DNA of 33,477 nucleotides from positions 1 through 33,477 of IMG/VR virus record IMGVR_UViG_3300000117_000119, one strand, 5' to 3'. Below are positions 18,117 through 27,516 of this stretch, piece after piece. The notes under the pieces were generated by a model. The model was not told the DNA's origin. It ran no database searches and saw only the letters and a list, made by a program, of their open reading frames with translations. Within the stretch, counting starts at the first letter, position 1, and the number at the start of each line of letters is the position of its first letter. This DNA comes from a virus. The translations under genes were made by a program, and so were the position numbers.

Positions 18117-19367
18117 ATGGCAGGAGAAGTAGAAAAAATAAATGTAAGGAGTCCATATTATCTCACAGTAGATTCATCAGATGCACCACCAGATTATACA
18201 CCTCCCGCAACGCTTACCCAAACATTGGAATGTGGAGGGGAAGTGAACATAGGGGAAGATGTTGGCATTCGAATCTACGAGGTAGACATGACTGACAGAA
18301 GTGGCACTTTTACTATAAACTACACCATATACACCCCAGTCAAAATAACTACTCAGGTTACAGGAGAAGCTGCTGTAGATAGGGGTTATATAGGTGGGGA
18401 CACAAACAAGCAACAACTTCTGGATATAGGGGTTGCACCTTCTGACTTAACTGGTTTAACAAGTGGCGATTTTGCTCAAGGAGGTATTGCAATAAACAAA
18501 TCCACAGATGCTCAAGCTACCCTTACAATAACCGTAGATGCTCCCCTAAAAACAGACAATTATAAAATAATAATGGCTTGTCCTGCTAAAACAGTGGTAA
18601 CCCAACCCACTGTACCTGCTCCACCATCAGTCAATGATAATTGTCTTGTTACTGGTTCAGAGGCACTTTATATGAAATTCTACAAAACATCACCATGTGG
18701 AGCTGTAAGGTCAGCAGATGGGAATGAACAGATGGATATATTCATAAATGGCACTAAAACCGATACTTTATCTGTAAGTGAATTAGGGTGGAGTTCTACA
18801 ACCGATGATGTTTATGTTGTATTTTCTGAACAGACAGGTCATAAGTGGGCAGGAACAAACATCACTCCCGCCATAACATCTGATGCTACTCTCATAGAAG
18901 GAAGTTTCGCCTCAAGACCTCCCTTTAATACTGTGGGGTTTAGATTTATATCGCCCAATGCAACAGGTGCTTTTCCAGAAGTCGTAACCACCGTAATAAT
19001 TGGAATAACAGCTTTATTCAAAAATCCAGACACAGGAAATCTTGAGTGGGCAGACCCTATTAAATACGCTTCTTTTAATGATTATTGCCATACACCTGAC
19101 CCCTTTTTCACAAGTGAAACACCAGTAAGGTTGGCAGAAACTTATTGTGGTCGTAGTTGGTTTTCTTCTAACGCTGCTACCAACCCAACAACAACAGGTA
19201 GGGTTTACGGATTCCATTATAGCCCTGCGTATTTGGCAGCCGCACAATTTTCAGACAGAAACAAAGTAATCCAAGAATTACCTATAACAAGCCACATTCT
19301 AAATAATACGATAGATGGACTTAAAATATATGGAACTTCGTTAATAAAATACCAAACGAGATTTTAA
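18117..19367 (+). CDS. virion structural protein, beta-rich
   Basis: This 416-residue protein is rich in Thr, Pro, Asn and aromatic residues. It starts INVRSPYYLTV, a motif I associate with flavophage tail or baseplate proteins, followed by several repeated beta segments (TLTQTLECGGEVNIGEDVGI) and a cysteine-containing second half (CHTPDP, YCGRSWFSS). It probably forms a beta-sandwich virion part, such as a tail or baseplate protein. There is no catalytic motif. It lies three bases after the gp10-like gene and 18 bases before the next structural gene. Confidence 0.5.
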   Translation: MAGEVEKINVRSPYYLTVDSSDAPPDYTPPATLTQTLECGGEVNIGEDVGIRIYEVDMTDRSGTFTINYTIYTPVKITTQVTGEAAVDRGYIGGDTNKQQLLDIGVAPSDLTGLTSGDFAQGGIAINKSTDAQATLTITVDAPLKTDNYKIIMACPAKTVVTQPTVPAPPSVNDNCLVTGSEALYMKFYKTSPCGAVRSADGNEQMDIFINGTKTDTLSVSELGWSSTTDDVYVVFSEQTGHKWAGTNITPAITSDATLIEGSFASRPPFNTVGFRFISPNATGAFPEVVTTVIIGITALFKNPDTGNLEWADPIKYASFNDYCHTPDPFFTSETPVRLAETYCGRSWFSSNAATNPTTTGRVYGFHYSPAYLAAAQFSDRNKVIQELPITSHILNNTIDGLKIYGTSLIKYQTRF

Positions 19368-19385
19368 AATGAAAAATAAAATCAG

Positions 19386-20474
19386 ATGGCAACAATAACA
19401 CAAGCAGAATTAAAACTATACATATACACAGGTTCTAAAGGACAGAGACCTGCAACCCCTCAATATACACTTGTTAAAGATAAGTTGTCAAGCGAAGATA
19501 TAATTGTGTTTGAGATAGCAGAATTAGTTAAAGACTATGTGGATGTTAGCTTCACAGGAGACTATAACAATATAGTACAAAATGCTTGGGTTGATGCTGT
19601 GATAACGAGAACTTTTGACAATGATACCACAGACATAATAGATAAAACCATGATTGCTTTTCTTGGTTATGGAGAGTTTGAGGATGGTATAAATCCTGCT
19701 CTATCAACAGGTTATTTAACATCTAATGAAACGATATTCGTTTTAGAGGGAGAACCTTCCAATGTGCCATTCTATCAATCCACACAGCAGACAAGCATAA
19801 ATAAAGTAGAATACTACAAGGGAACTACATTATTAGCATCAAGAATAATAAATAGCAATGTGGCTGCTATAACAGTAGATAGCTCAAGTATAAAAGCATC
19901 TTCTGGAGATATAAGAGCGGATGCAACTGAAAAGAGGACTTTTAATTCATCTAAATTTACAACTCAAGACCCAATACCTCAGCAAACGACAAAAATAAAT
20001 ACAACGAGAATTGATGGTACGGTTGAATCAAGATTTGTAAGGGCGGTTTCAGAGTGTAAGAGAACCCCATACAGAGTATCTTTTATTAATAAGTTTGGGG
20101 TAATTCAAGACCTATATTTCTTTAAACGTAGAGATGATTCTTTTGAAGTCGAAAGGGAAGACTTTAAACGCTCTATTTTAGATATTGGCACTTCCTCTGT
20201 TTCCTATAACGCTTATAAGGGGTCAAGACAAGCTTTAGATATAAGCGGTAAGGAGAAATTAGTAATGAACACTGGATACGTTACAGAAGACCATAACGAA
20301 GTTATAAAGCAGCTCATGGTAACAGAACACTGTTGGGTTCATCAAGACTCAACCCTTACTCCCCTAAAACCGACAACCACATCTTTCCAAGAGAAAAAAG
20401 AGGTGAATGAAAAGCTAATTAACTTTACTGTAGAATTTGAAGTTGCCAACAACTATATCCAAGACATTAGATGA
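19386..20474 (+). CDS. virion/tail protein conserved in flavophages
   Basis: This 362-residue protein has an N-terminal beta-rich part (TQAELKLYIYTGSKGQRPA) and a conserved core near residue 210-250: VRAVSECKRTPYRVSFINKF, followed by GVIQDLYFFKRRDDSF. The FVNKFGxxQDLxFFK block is familiar from flavophage tail proteins of unknown exact position. A baseplate or tail-tip role is likely. Its stop overlaps the start of the next gene (ATGA), indicating coupling. Confidence 0.6.
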   Translation: MATITQAELKLYIYTGSKGQRPATPQYTLVKDKLSSEDIIVFEIAELVKDYVDVSFTGDYNNIVQNAWVDAVITRTFDNDTTDIIDKTMIAFLGYGEFEDGINPALSTGYLTSNETIFVLEGEPSNVPFYQSTQQTSINKVEYYKGTTLLASRIINSNVAAITVDSSSIKASSGDIRADATEKRTFNSSKFTTQDPIPQQTTKINTTRIDGTVESRFVRAVSECKRTPYRVSFINKFGVIQDLYFFKRRDDSFEVEREDFKRSILDIGTSSVSYNAYKGSRQALDISGKEKLVMNTGYVTEDHNEVIKQLMVTEHCWVHQDSTLTPLKPTTTSFQEKKEVNEKLINFTVEFEVANNYIQDIR

Positions 20475-22744
20475 TAGATATTCAGTTGTATATTGACCAG
20501 AATGATATTAGTGATGCCACAAGGAGCTATAGCAAGGTGGACTTGTTTAAAGACGAATATATAACCTTAATATCCTCTATACAAGACATACGAGACTTCG
20601 CTAAGATATTTGCCGATTACTCAAGGACATTTAAGATTCCTGCTAACGATACTAACAACAAGCTATTCAAACACTTTTATAATCCAGATATTATTGGATT
20701 TAATGGCTCCACTAAAAAATTAGCTAAGATATACATGAATCATATGCCCTTTAGAGAGGGGTATATATACCTTCAGTCTACAGAGATGAAGAACAATAAA
20801 GCATCAAGCTATACTGTTCTTTTTTATGGGGGGCTAATTAAGCTAAGGGAAGCTATGAAGGAAGAAAAGCTAACTGCTTTAGTAGCAAGTTTAGACTCGA
20901 ATATACAAGACTTTACTTATGATGCAGCTACTGTAAAGACAGGATTTACAACTGGACTCCACAGCAACGCTATAATATATCCCCTTATAACATCGGAAAA
21001 AAGACTATATTATGATTCTGCTTCAACAGCACCCAATTATGATGGCAATCTTTATTCAGGAAGTACAGACGCTACAAGAGGGTTAAAATACACCGACTTA
21101 AAACCTGCTATTAAGGTTACTAAGGTTTTAGAAGCAATAGAATCTAAGTATGGAATATCTTTTACGGGATTTTTCGACACATCTCCAATAAGTAATTTAT
21201 ACTTATGGCTATCTAGAAAGAGTGGCGAAATAATAAATTACAACCTATCAAAAGAGTTAGGTAGTTCTAAGAAAATATCTGGTTTAGTAACTTCTGGCTC
21301 TAATGCTAATCTAGCTATAGTAGATGATACATTTTCATTTACACAAGAGTCTATCCTTTCTGGCAATACAACCATAAGGAGATTCGGAAGTCAATTAACT
21401 GTAACCATAACATCTGGTACTTATGATTTGTTAATGTTGAGGTGTATTGATGATATAACTGGAGCTGTTATTTCGGAAAAAACAATATCAGGAGTTCACC
21501 AGAGTTTATCATTACTTGCTAATCCTAACTACCAACTATCAAATGAGAAAACAGTAGAGGGAAGAACGTATAAATTAAGATGGGAGGTTGAAACTTTAGG
21601 TGGTGCGGTAACATTTAGTGCTCAAGTGGGGCTGTTTACGTTTGTTCCAAATGGGAGTGTAGAAACCCTTACCTATAATGCTTTTGGAGCTTTAAACAAT
21701 ACAAGCTCTACATCTCCAGAGCAAGATTTAGTCAATCACTTTCCAGATATGAAGGTTACTGATTTTATATCTGGACTATTTAAGATGTTTAATCTAACAG
21801 CTTATGTTAAGGAGCCATTAGCATCAACCCCAGTGATAGAAGTACAAACTTTAGACGATTACTATGCTGATGCGGTAAATAATATGACAGGGGGTACTAT
21901 AGACCTTGTTGATTTTGTTGATGTTGAATCTCATGAAATTGAAGTGGCAAGACCATTTTCATCTGTTTCTTTTGAGTATCAAGAAACGGATACTATACTG
22001 ATGGAAACCCATGAAACAAAATATAACAAAGTGTTTGGAAACACAACGTATAGCTCTCCTAAACATTATGATGATTTAGGGGTTGAGTATAAAGTCGAAA
22101 TTCCGTTTTCCCACATGAAATATGAAAGACTATTTGATGTAGGGGCTGCTGCGACTTCTGAAAACTCAAACTTAACTTATATCCAGTGCGGATATGCAGC
22201 AGGGGGTGAATTTAGTCATGAGGATGCCACAACTGAAAAAACAACACCTACAGGTAATTATAAACCACAAGATATAAAACCATTACTGTTTTACGGAATT
22301 AACCAGACTATAACAGGAGGTAAAAACATAAACTGGATTTCAGGTACAGAGTCTGCCTTAACAACATATTGGAGACCATCGAATTCAAGTGAGGAAGGAA
22401 CATCAACAGTACCCCCTGCAAATAGTTTGAATTTTGATACTGAATTTGACGAATGGCAATTAAAAATATACAGAGATACCGATGCAAGTTTAGTGTCTAC
22501 AGAAAATTCATTATTCTCTAAGTTTTATATAAAATATATCTCAGGAGCTTACAATCAGAATAAAAGAATATTTAAGTATAAATGTTTCCTCCCTGCTAAA
22601 ATACTAACGAGATATAAATTAAATGACCAGATTAAGATACAAGATAGGGTGTTCCGTATTAATTCTATAAAGACAAACCTTAACACTGGAGCAACAGAGC
22701 TTGAGTTACTTAATTTAATAACAGGACTTGATACTATAATATGA
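20471..22744 (+). CDS. large tail/baseplate protein
   Basis: This 757-residue protein is the largest in the window. Its N-terminus carries the conserved block FKDEYITLISSIQDIRDFAK, then IFADYSRTFKIPAND and FKHFYNPDIIGFNG, known from flavophage tail proteins. The middle is beta-rich with FMFNLTAYVKEP-like segments (GLFKMFNLTAYVKEP), and the end contains FRINSIKTNLNTGATELEL, which resembles distal tail or baseplate hubs. It likely sits at the tail tip and may help cell entry. It has no recognised enzymatic motif. The stop overlaps the next small gene. Confidence 0.65.
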   Translation: MIDIQLYIDQNDISDATRSYSKVDLFKDEYITLISSIQDIRDFAKIFADYSRTFKIPANDTNNKLFKHFYNPDIIGFNGSTKKLAKIYMNHMPFREGYIYLQSTEMKNNKASSYTVLFYGGLIKLREAMKEEKLTALVASLDSNIQDFTYDAATVKTGFTTGLHSNAIIYPLITSEKRLYYDSASTAPNYDGNLYSGSTDATRGLKYTDLKPAIKVTKVLEAIESKYGISFTGFFDTSPISNLYLWLSRKSGEIINYNLSKELGSSKKISGLVTSGSNANLAIVDDTFSFTQESILSGNTTIRRFGSQLTVTITSGTYDLLMLRCIDDITGAVISEKTISGVHQSLSLLANPNYQLSNEKTVEGRTYKLRWEVETLGGAVTFSAQVGLFTFVPNGSVETLTYNAFGALNNTSSTSPEQDLVNHFPDMKVTDFISGLFKMFNLTAYVKEPLASTPVIEVQTLDDYYADAVNNMTGGTIDLVDFVDVESHEIEVARPFSSVSFEYQETDTILMETHETKYNKVFGNTTYSSPKHYDDLGVEYKVEIPFSHMKYERLFDVGAAATSENSNLTYIQCGYAAGGEFSHEDATTEKTTPTGNYKPQDIKPLLFYGINQTITGGKNINWISGTESALTTYWRPSNSSEEGTSTVPPANSLNFDTEFDEWQLKIYRDTDASLVSTENSLFSKFYIKYISGAYNQNKRIFKYKCFLPAKILTRYKLNDQIKIQDRVFRINSIKTNLNTGATELELLNLITGLDTII

Positions 22745-22887
22745 TAAAGAACATTATAGATTTACTAAACATAGATGATTGGTACGGAGTATCAGAGAAT
22801 GTGGATATCGCCAAAGGTAAGTATAAGGCTGTAGGAAATTGGAATGGAGTGAAGAAACAATTAAAGAGACAATACTATGGCAAGTAA
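22741..22887 (+). CDS. 48-residue protein before tape measure
   Basis: This small basic protein (IKNIIDLLNIDDWYGVSENV, ending KKQLKRQYYGK) overlaps the preceding stop (ATGA) and the tape-measure start by 11 bases. It is probably translated by coupling. Its place directly before the tape measure is where a second chaperone often lies, but it is very short and lacks a known motif. Function unknown. Confidence 0.45.
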   Translation: MIKNIIDLLNIDDWYGVSENVDIAKGKYKAVGNWNGVKKQLKRQYYGK

Positions 22888-24592
22888 GAAGATATTAGTT
22901 GACATTCAGGTAAGGGATTTAAACGCATCCAAAACTATAAACAAGACTACTAAAGCTGTAGATGGTTTAGCTAAATCCACAGAACAATTAGCAGGAAGAA
23001 CCTCAAAGAATAAGGCTGAGTCTGGACTGAATAACGCCCTCTTAATGGAGACTGGGAGGTTAGCCTCTGATGCCTCTTTTGGGTTTCAGGGTATGGCTAA
23101 TAACTTAGGTCAAGTAGTTAGTTTACTACAGATATCTTCTAGAAATTCAGGGAGCTTCGTTAATGCTCTGAGGGATTTAGGTAAAAGTCTTATGGGTGTT
23201 GGCGGTGTTATGGTTGGTATCCAATTATTAATATCTTTCTTGCCTCAAATAGAAAGGTTACTAAAAAAATCAAAAGAGGAAGCATCTGAATTTGCAGGTG
23301 CTTTTGATAATTTAAGTGAATCTGTTGGTAATACAGCAGGAGATTTTGAAATATATATAAAAACATTACAATCCTCCACAAAGAGTTCTGAGGAAAAAGC
23401 GGATGCTATATTTAATCTAAACAAGGAATTTCCTGATTATATTGTAAATTTAAATAATGCAGGAATATCTCTGGATGACGTATCAAATAAAACTGATGAT
23501 GCAGTAACAGCCACCAACAACTATAGACAAAGTATATTAGATTTAGCAGTAGCTCAAGCAGCACAAGATAAAATCAGAGAAATACAATCAGAAAGGATAG
23601 AGATTCTTCAAAAAAGAGATGAAAAAGCAAGGGAATTAGGCTTTGAAAACGCTACAATAGCATTGCGAGAATTTAAAAAAATAGAGGAAGATAGAGCCGC
23701 AGGAATTATTGCCTTGTCAGGCACAGTAGCCTCAACATTAGATGAAGAAGTAATTAACCCCTCTAAAGCTATATTTGAGTTTGGACAAGCAAGACTCACA
23801 CAGATAGAAGAACAAACCAATGCTCTACTCAAATTTGTTGATATTCAGAGGCAAGAAACCAAAGAGAGAAAGAAGAATATAAAAGTAAGAGAGGAACAAA
23901 GAAAGTATGAAATGCTCGAAATAGACAATTTCGATGCACAAATAAGGTCTATTCGTGAATTAGGAAGAATAAGAGAATTCTTTTTCAATAGAAATTTAGA
24001 TTTTATAACCAGTGAGAGTACCCATAAACTTTCGGCAATAAAATTAGAAGAAAATATTGCATTATCGTCTATCGAAGCTCTTGGATTAGCTGAAGGAATA
24101 ACTCAACAAGCAAGATTGGAGGTAACTGAGTTTTTTGCTAAAGAAAGAACTAGAGCCGAGAAGGAAGCTCTTTTTGAATTGGGAGATGCTATTGTACAAG
24201 CAGCAGGAGAATCCTCAACTGTAGGTAAAGCAGTAGCATTAACTATGGCAACTATCAACACATATCAAGGGATTACTAAAGCCTTATCTGAGATTGCACC
24301 TCCATTTAGTTATGTTGTAGCGGCTACGACAGCTTTAAAAGGATTTGCTGCGGTGAAAAACATACTTGGAGCTAAGTTGCCTTACGGAAGTGAACCATCA
24401 TCTTCAGGAACATCTTCAAGTGGAGTGGGGGTTCAAGCACCTAGCTTCAATGTAGTGGGAGCTTCAGAAACATCTCAATTAGGGATGGCTTTAGCTAGAA
24501 CACAAGGAGACCAAAAAGTTGAATTAGTCTGGGACGACTTAAATAGATTTAACACAACAGAAAGAACCACAGTAGACATTGCATCATTTTAA
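22877..24592 (+). CDS. tail tape measure protein
   Basis: This 571-residue protein is largely helical and charged, with a hydrophobic segment near residue 100-125 (GKSLMGVGGVMVGIQLLISFLPQI) and a C-terminal Gly/Ser-rich stretch (GSEPSSSGTSSSGVGV). That mix is typical of tape measures, which set tail length and help inject DNA. At roughly 1.5 angstrom per residue it would give a tail of about 85 nm. It is short for a siphovirus but acceptable. The C-terminal helix-to-beta change (ALTMATINTYQGITKALSEI, then KGFAAVKNILGA) is common in flavophage tape measures. Its start overlaps the small upstream gene. Confidence 0.8.
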   Translation: MASKKILVDIQVRDLNASKTINKTTKAVDGLAKSTEQLAGRTSKNKAESGLNNALLMETGRLASDASFGFQGMANNLGQVVSLLQISSRNSGSFVNALRDLGKSLMGVGGVMVGIQLLISFLPQIERLLKKSKEEASEFAGAFDNLSESVGNTAGDFEIYIKTLQSSTKSSEEKADAIFNLNKEFPDYIVNLNNAGISLDDVSNKTDDAVTATNNYRQSILDLAVAQAAQDKIREIQSERIEILQKRDEKARELGFENATIALREFKKIEEDRAAGIIALSGTVASTLDEEVINPSKAIFEFGQARLTQIEEQTNALLKFVDIQRQETKERKKNIKVREEQRKYEMLEIDNFDAQIRSIRELGRIREFFFNRNLDFITSESTHKLSAIKLEENIALSSIEALGLAEGITQQARLEVTEFFAKERTRAEKEALFELGDAIVQAAGESSTVGKAVALTMATINTYQGITKALSEIAPPFSYVVAATTALKGFAAVKNILGAKLPYGSEPSSSGTSSSGVGVQAPSFNVVGASETSQLGMALARTQGDQKVELVWDDLNRFNTTERTTVDIASF

Positions 24593-24603
24593 AATAATAA
24601 ATT

Positions 24604-26112
24604 ATGAGAATTATAGAATTACTAATTGACGAAGATGCCCTTCTATCGGGAATAGAGGCAATATCTATTGTAGACAAACCTGCTATAGAAGAAAACTTCA
24701 TTGCCCTAAACGAACATGAAAAGGTTGAACTTGCCAAAGTAGATGATGAAAAGAGAATCCTCATGGGGGCAGCTTTAATCCCTAATAAGAATATATATCG
24801 TTCTGATGGGGAGGATGAATATTATATATACTTCTCTGATGATACGGTAAGAAAAGCTAGTGAATTGTTTCTAATGAATGGCAATCAAAACAAATCTACC
24901 CTTGAACATGAAGCTGAACTCAATGGACTCACTGTAGTAGAGAGTTGGATTATAGAGGATGAAACCTATGATAAGAGTAGGAAGTATGGGCTTGATATGC
25001 CAGTAGGTACTTGGATGGTGTCTATGAAAGTCAACAATGATGAAGTGTGGGAGAAATACGTTAAGACAGGTTTGGTGAAAGGATTTTCTATAGAGGGTTA
25101 CTTTACTGATAAACTTGAGATGGCAAACATAGAGCCATCATTAAATGAGAATGAAGCTACAGAAATACTGTTTGAGGTTCAAGACTATATTGAATCTAAG
25201 AAGTATAAAATGGAGACTTATAATGACTATCCTGACTCTGTAGTTAACAACGCTAAAAACGTATTAGAATACGTTGACAAGAACGGTTGGGGTTCCTGCG
25301 GAACTGCTGTAGGAAAACGCAGAGCCTCTCAGTTAGCCTCTAGGAGCAACCTAACGGTCTCTACGATAAAAAGGATGTACTCCTTCCTCTCTAGACATAA
25401 AGGCGATTTAGACGCATCTAAGAGCTATTCTGATGGATGTGGCAAGTTAATGTACGATGCATGGGGTGGATTATCTGGACTTTCTTGGAGTAGAAGTAAA
25501 CTGAAAGGTCTTGGAGAAATAGAAATGGCATCTGTAGTTATAGATGATGATTATGCTGTTATCGATGATAGATTAGCGTTCTCTACAAAAGAAATGGCAC
25601 TAAAAGGTGCTAAGGATTTAGGATGCGAAGGTTACCATGAACATGAATTTGATGGTAAGACTTGGTATATGCCATGTGAGAAACACTCACTCGCAGAGGT
25701 TGACGATAAAGGTAATGTTAAAAGTAGTCCTAAAGCCCCTAAGTCTGGCACTCCTAATAAGAACCCTAAAGGTGAGGGTACTGCAAAAGGAGATGCTTCT
25801 GGTAAAACAGGAGCTAAAGTCTCTGCTAAGGACAGAGCGTCACTTAAAAAGAAATCTGATGAATTTAATAAGAAATATAAAAGTAAATTGGGATATGGTG
25901 TTAGCGTTGGTGTTCTCGCTTCTGTTTTTCAGCGTGGTCTTGGAGCTTTTAATACATCTAGCAGTCCTCAAGTTAAGTCAGCTAGTCAGTGGGCTTTTGC
26001 TCGTGTTAATGCCTATCTCTATCTAGTAAAAAACGGTAGACCTCAAAATGCAAAGTACACTACAGATTATGACTTACTCCCTAACAAGCATCCAAAATCA
26101 AGTAAATCATGA
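24604..26112 (+). CDS. XkdF-like prohead protease with two extra domains
   Basis: Residues about 1-180 of this 502-residue protein match the XkdF family of prohead proteases: IEAISIVDKPAIEENFIALN, GAALIPNKNIYRSDGEDEYYIY, STLEHEAELNGLTVVESWI and TGLVKGFSIEGYF. A second domain follows at about 205-305 (NGWGSCGTAVGKRRASQLA, SFLSRHKGDLDAS, YDAWGGLSGLSWSRSKL). The third, at about 410-495, has VFQRGLGAFNTSSSPQVK and WAFARVNAYLYLVK, ending DYDLLP. These extra modules are known as separate or fused conserved phage domains of unclear role. The protease is expected to mature the prohead together with the scaffold. A basic, Gly-rich linker lies between domains two and three. Confidence 0.75.
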   Translation: MRIIELLIDEDALLSGIEAISIVDKPAIEENFIALNEHEKVELAKVDDEKRILMGAALIPNKNIYRSDGEDEYYIYFSDDTVRKASELFLMNGNQNKSTLEHEAELNGLTVVESWIIEDETYDKSRKYGLDMPVGTWMVSMKVNNDEVWEKYVKTGLVKGFSIEGYFTDKLEMANIEPSLNENEATEILFEVQDYIESKKYKMETYNDYPDSVVNNAKNVLEYVDKNGWGSCGTAVGKRRASQLASRSNLTVSTIKRMYSFLSRHKGDLDASKSYSDGCGKLMYDAWGGLSGLSWSRSKLKGLGEIEMASVVIDDDYAVIDDRLAFSTKEMALKGAKDLGCEGYHEHEFDGKTWYMPCEKHSLAEVDDKGNVKSSPKAPKSGTPNKNPKGEGTAKGDASGKTGAKVSAKDRASLKKKSDEFNKKYKSKLGYGVSVGVLASVFQRGLGAFNTSSSPQVKSASQWAFARVNAYLYLVKNGRPQNAKYTTDYDLLPNKHPKSSKS

Positions 26113-26483
26113 TAAAGAAAAGAAAGCAGCCTACTCCTAGCAGGACATCACCAAATAGCGGTGGGAGGGCTTGTCTATGTGCCGATGGTAAAAGTTATTC
26201 TATAGATTGCTGCGATGGTTCTATGCAGGCTCAAGGAATTGGTAATATAACACTAACCCACACTACATACTATTATAAGCTACAGAAATGCGGTCATAGT
26301 TCCCATAAAGAGATTTATATAGTTGATACTGAATTGACTATTGATGATGTTTACTACTTTAATTTCAGCAATACAAATCATAGTGGATGTTACACGGTAA
26401 CCCATGCGAGAACCTCAGCAGAACATAAAGTTAATTCGGTTGTTTCATATAGCGACTGTGCTGCTTGTATATCTGCTAATTAG
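26109..26483 (+). CDS. cysteine-rich small virion-associated protein
   Basis: This 124-residue protein begins with a basic tail and the block GRACLCADGKSYSIDCCDGS, then a beta-rich part with NTNHSGCYTVTHAR and a final CAACISAN. About eight cysteines suggest disulfides or a metal site. From memory, related GRACLCADG proteins are present in flavophage structural clusters, with unknown role. It starts on the protease stop (ATGA) and is followed by 55 bases without a gene. Confidence 0.55.
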   Translation: MIKKRKQPTPSRTSPNSGGRACLCADGKSYSIDCCDGSMQAQGIGNITLTHTTYYYKLQKCGHSSHKEIYIVDTELTIDDVYYFNFSNTNHSGCYTVTHARTSAEHKVNSVVSYSDCAACISAN

Positions 26484-26538
26484 TCAAAAATCTAACACTA
26501 TATAAAAGGTATATTACTTTATTATAAATTATAAAAAG

Positions 26539-27063
26539 ATGGAGAGTATAAAAGCAACTACTATTTTAAACGACATTATGCAGAAGTTGTCTTTACTCAC
26601 TAAAGAAGAAGAACTTTCAACAGGCGTGCTTTCAGAAGAAGTCCAAGAGGAAGTTGTAGAAGCACAAAGTGAGGAAAGCGTTTCTGAGAACATCGAGGAA
26701 CCCTCCACAGAACTTAATGAAGAAGCTGCTGAGCAAGTCGAGTCTTTAGAAGAAGAAGTGGAAGAAGGAGAAACAGAACTAATGGAAGGATATGTAACTG
26801 AAGAAGATTTCAAGTCTACTATCTCTGCTATGAAAGCTGAATTAGATTCATTGAAAGAAGCTGTAAAAGGTGAACTTCAAGAGTACAAAAGTCAAAAGGA
26901 AGATTTATCTAAGCAACTAGAGAAACTTTCTGCTGAACCTGCTGCTGAACCAATTAAACACAGTCCAGAATCAAATTCGGAGCAACCTAATTTAAGGGTC
27001 AGTAACCCTAATAGACCTATGACTACTTTAGATAGAGTTATGGAAAAAATAAATAATAACTAA
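26539..27063 (+). CDS. scaffold protein
   Basis: This 174-residue protein is strongly acidic in its first half (runs of Glu), has a coiled-coil region near 95-130 (SAMKAELDSLKEAVKGELQE) and a short basic, structured C-terminus (RPMTTLDRVMEKINNN). That is the classical scaffold layout, in which the C-terminal part binds the capsid protein. It lies between the protease and decoration/capsid genes, as expected. It may be cleaved by the protease encoded upstream during maturation. Confidence 0.75.
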   Translation: MESIKATTILNDIMQKLSLLTKEEELSTGVLSEEVQEEVVEAQSEESVSENIEEPSTELNEEAAEQVESLEEEVEEGETELMEGYVTEEDFKSTISAMKAELDSLKEAVKGELQEYKSQKEDLSKQLEKLSAEPAAEPIKHSPESNSEQPNLRVSNPNRPMTTLDRVMEKINNN

Positions 27064-27073
27064 ATAATTAAAA

Positions 27074-27490
27074 ATGGCAACAATAACAACTTCAAATGAT
27101 GTATTAAGAGCAAGGTCAAAGCAAGAAACTTTGACTACCTCTAGTGCTGTAAGTGCTAATCAAGCAGGTACAGAATTCAACATTGCAACTGATGCTTTAG
27201 TAATTACACTTCCTTTAATTGATTCAAACAATTTAGGGATGGAATTCACTTTTAGAAACACAGGTGCAGACGGAAACAATATTATCACTCTTTCTCCAAA
27301 CGCTTTAGATGGTGTAAATGGAAGTATCGCTAACGCTGCTGCTGATTCAGTTGCAAGTGGTACTGTAAATAAAGACTGGATAAACACAAAAGCAACTGCT
27401 AACAAAGGAGATTTTGTTACACTAAAAGCTGTAGCTGAAACTGCTTGGTATGTTACAGGTGGTGTAGGTATCTGGGCTTCTGAATCATAA
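27074..27490 (+). CDS. capsid decoration-like protein
   Basis: This 138-residue protein is rich in Ala, Thr, Asn and Gly. It begins MATITTSNDVLRARSKQETL and ends GDFVTLKAVAETAWYVTGGV, a pattern frequent in small head decoration or head-fibre-base proteins. It is beta-rich with no charge clusters. It lies 10 bases after the scaffold and 26 bases before the major capsid gene. Decoration role is inferred from size, composition and place. Confidence 0.55.
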   Translation: MATITTSNDVLRARSKQETLTTSSAVSANQAGTEFNIATDALVITLPLIDSNNLGMEFTFRNTGADGNNIITLSPNALDGVNGSIANAAADSVASGTVNKDWINTKATANKGDFVTLKAVAETAWYVTGGVGIWASES

Positions 27491-27516
27491 TAATAAACAA
27501 ATAAAAAGATAATAAA

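Noticed and set aside
25637-26026. 129-residue plus-strand frame inside the protease gene
   Set aside because: It lies fully within the third part of the protease in another frame; the protease frame has recognisable conserved blocks, while this one is Leu/Arg-rich and featureless.
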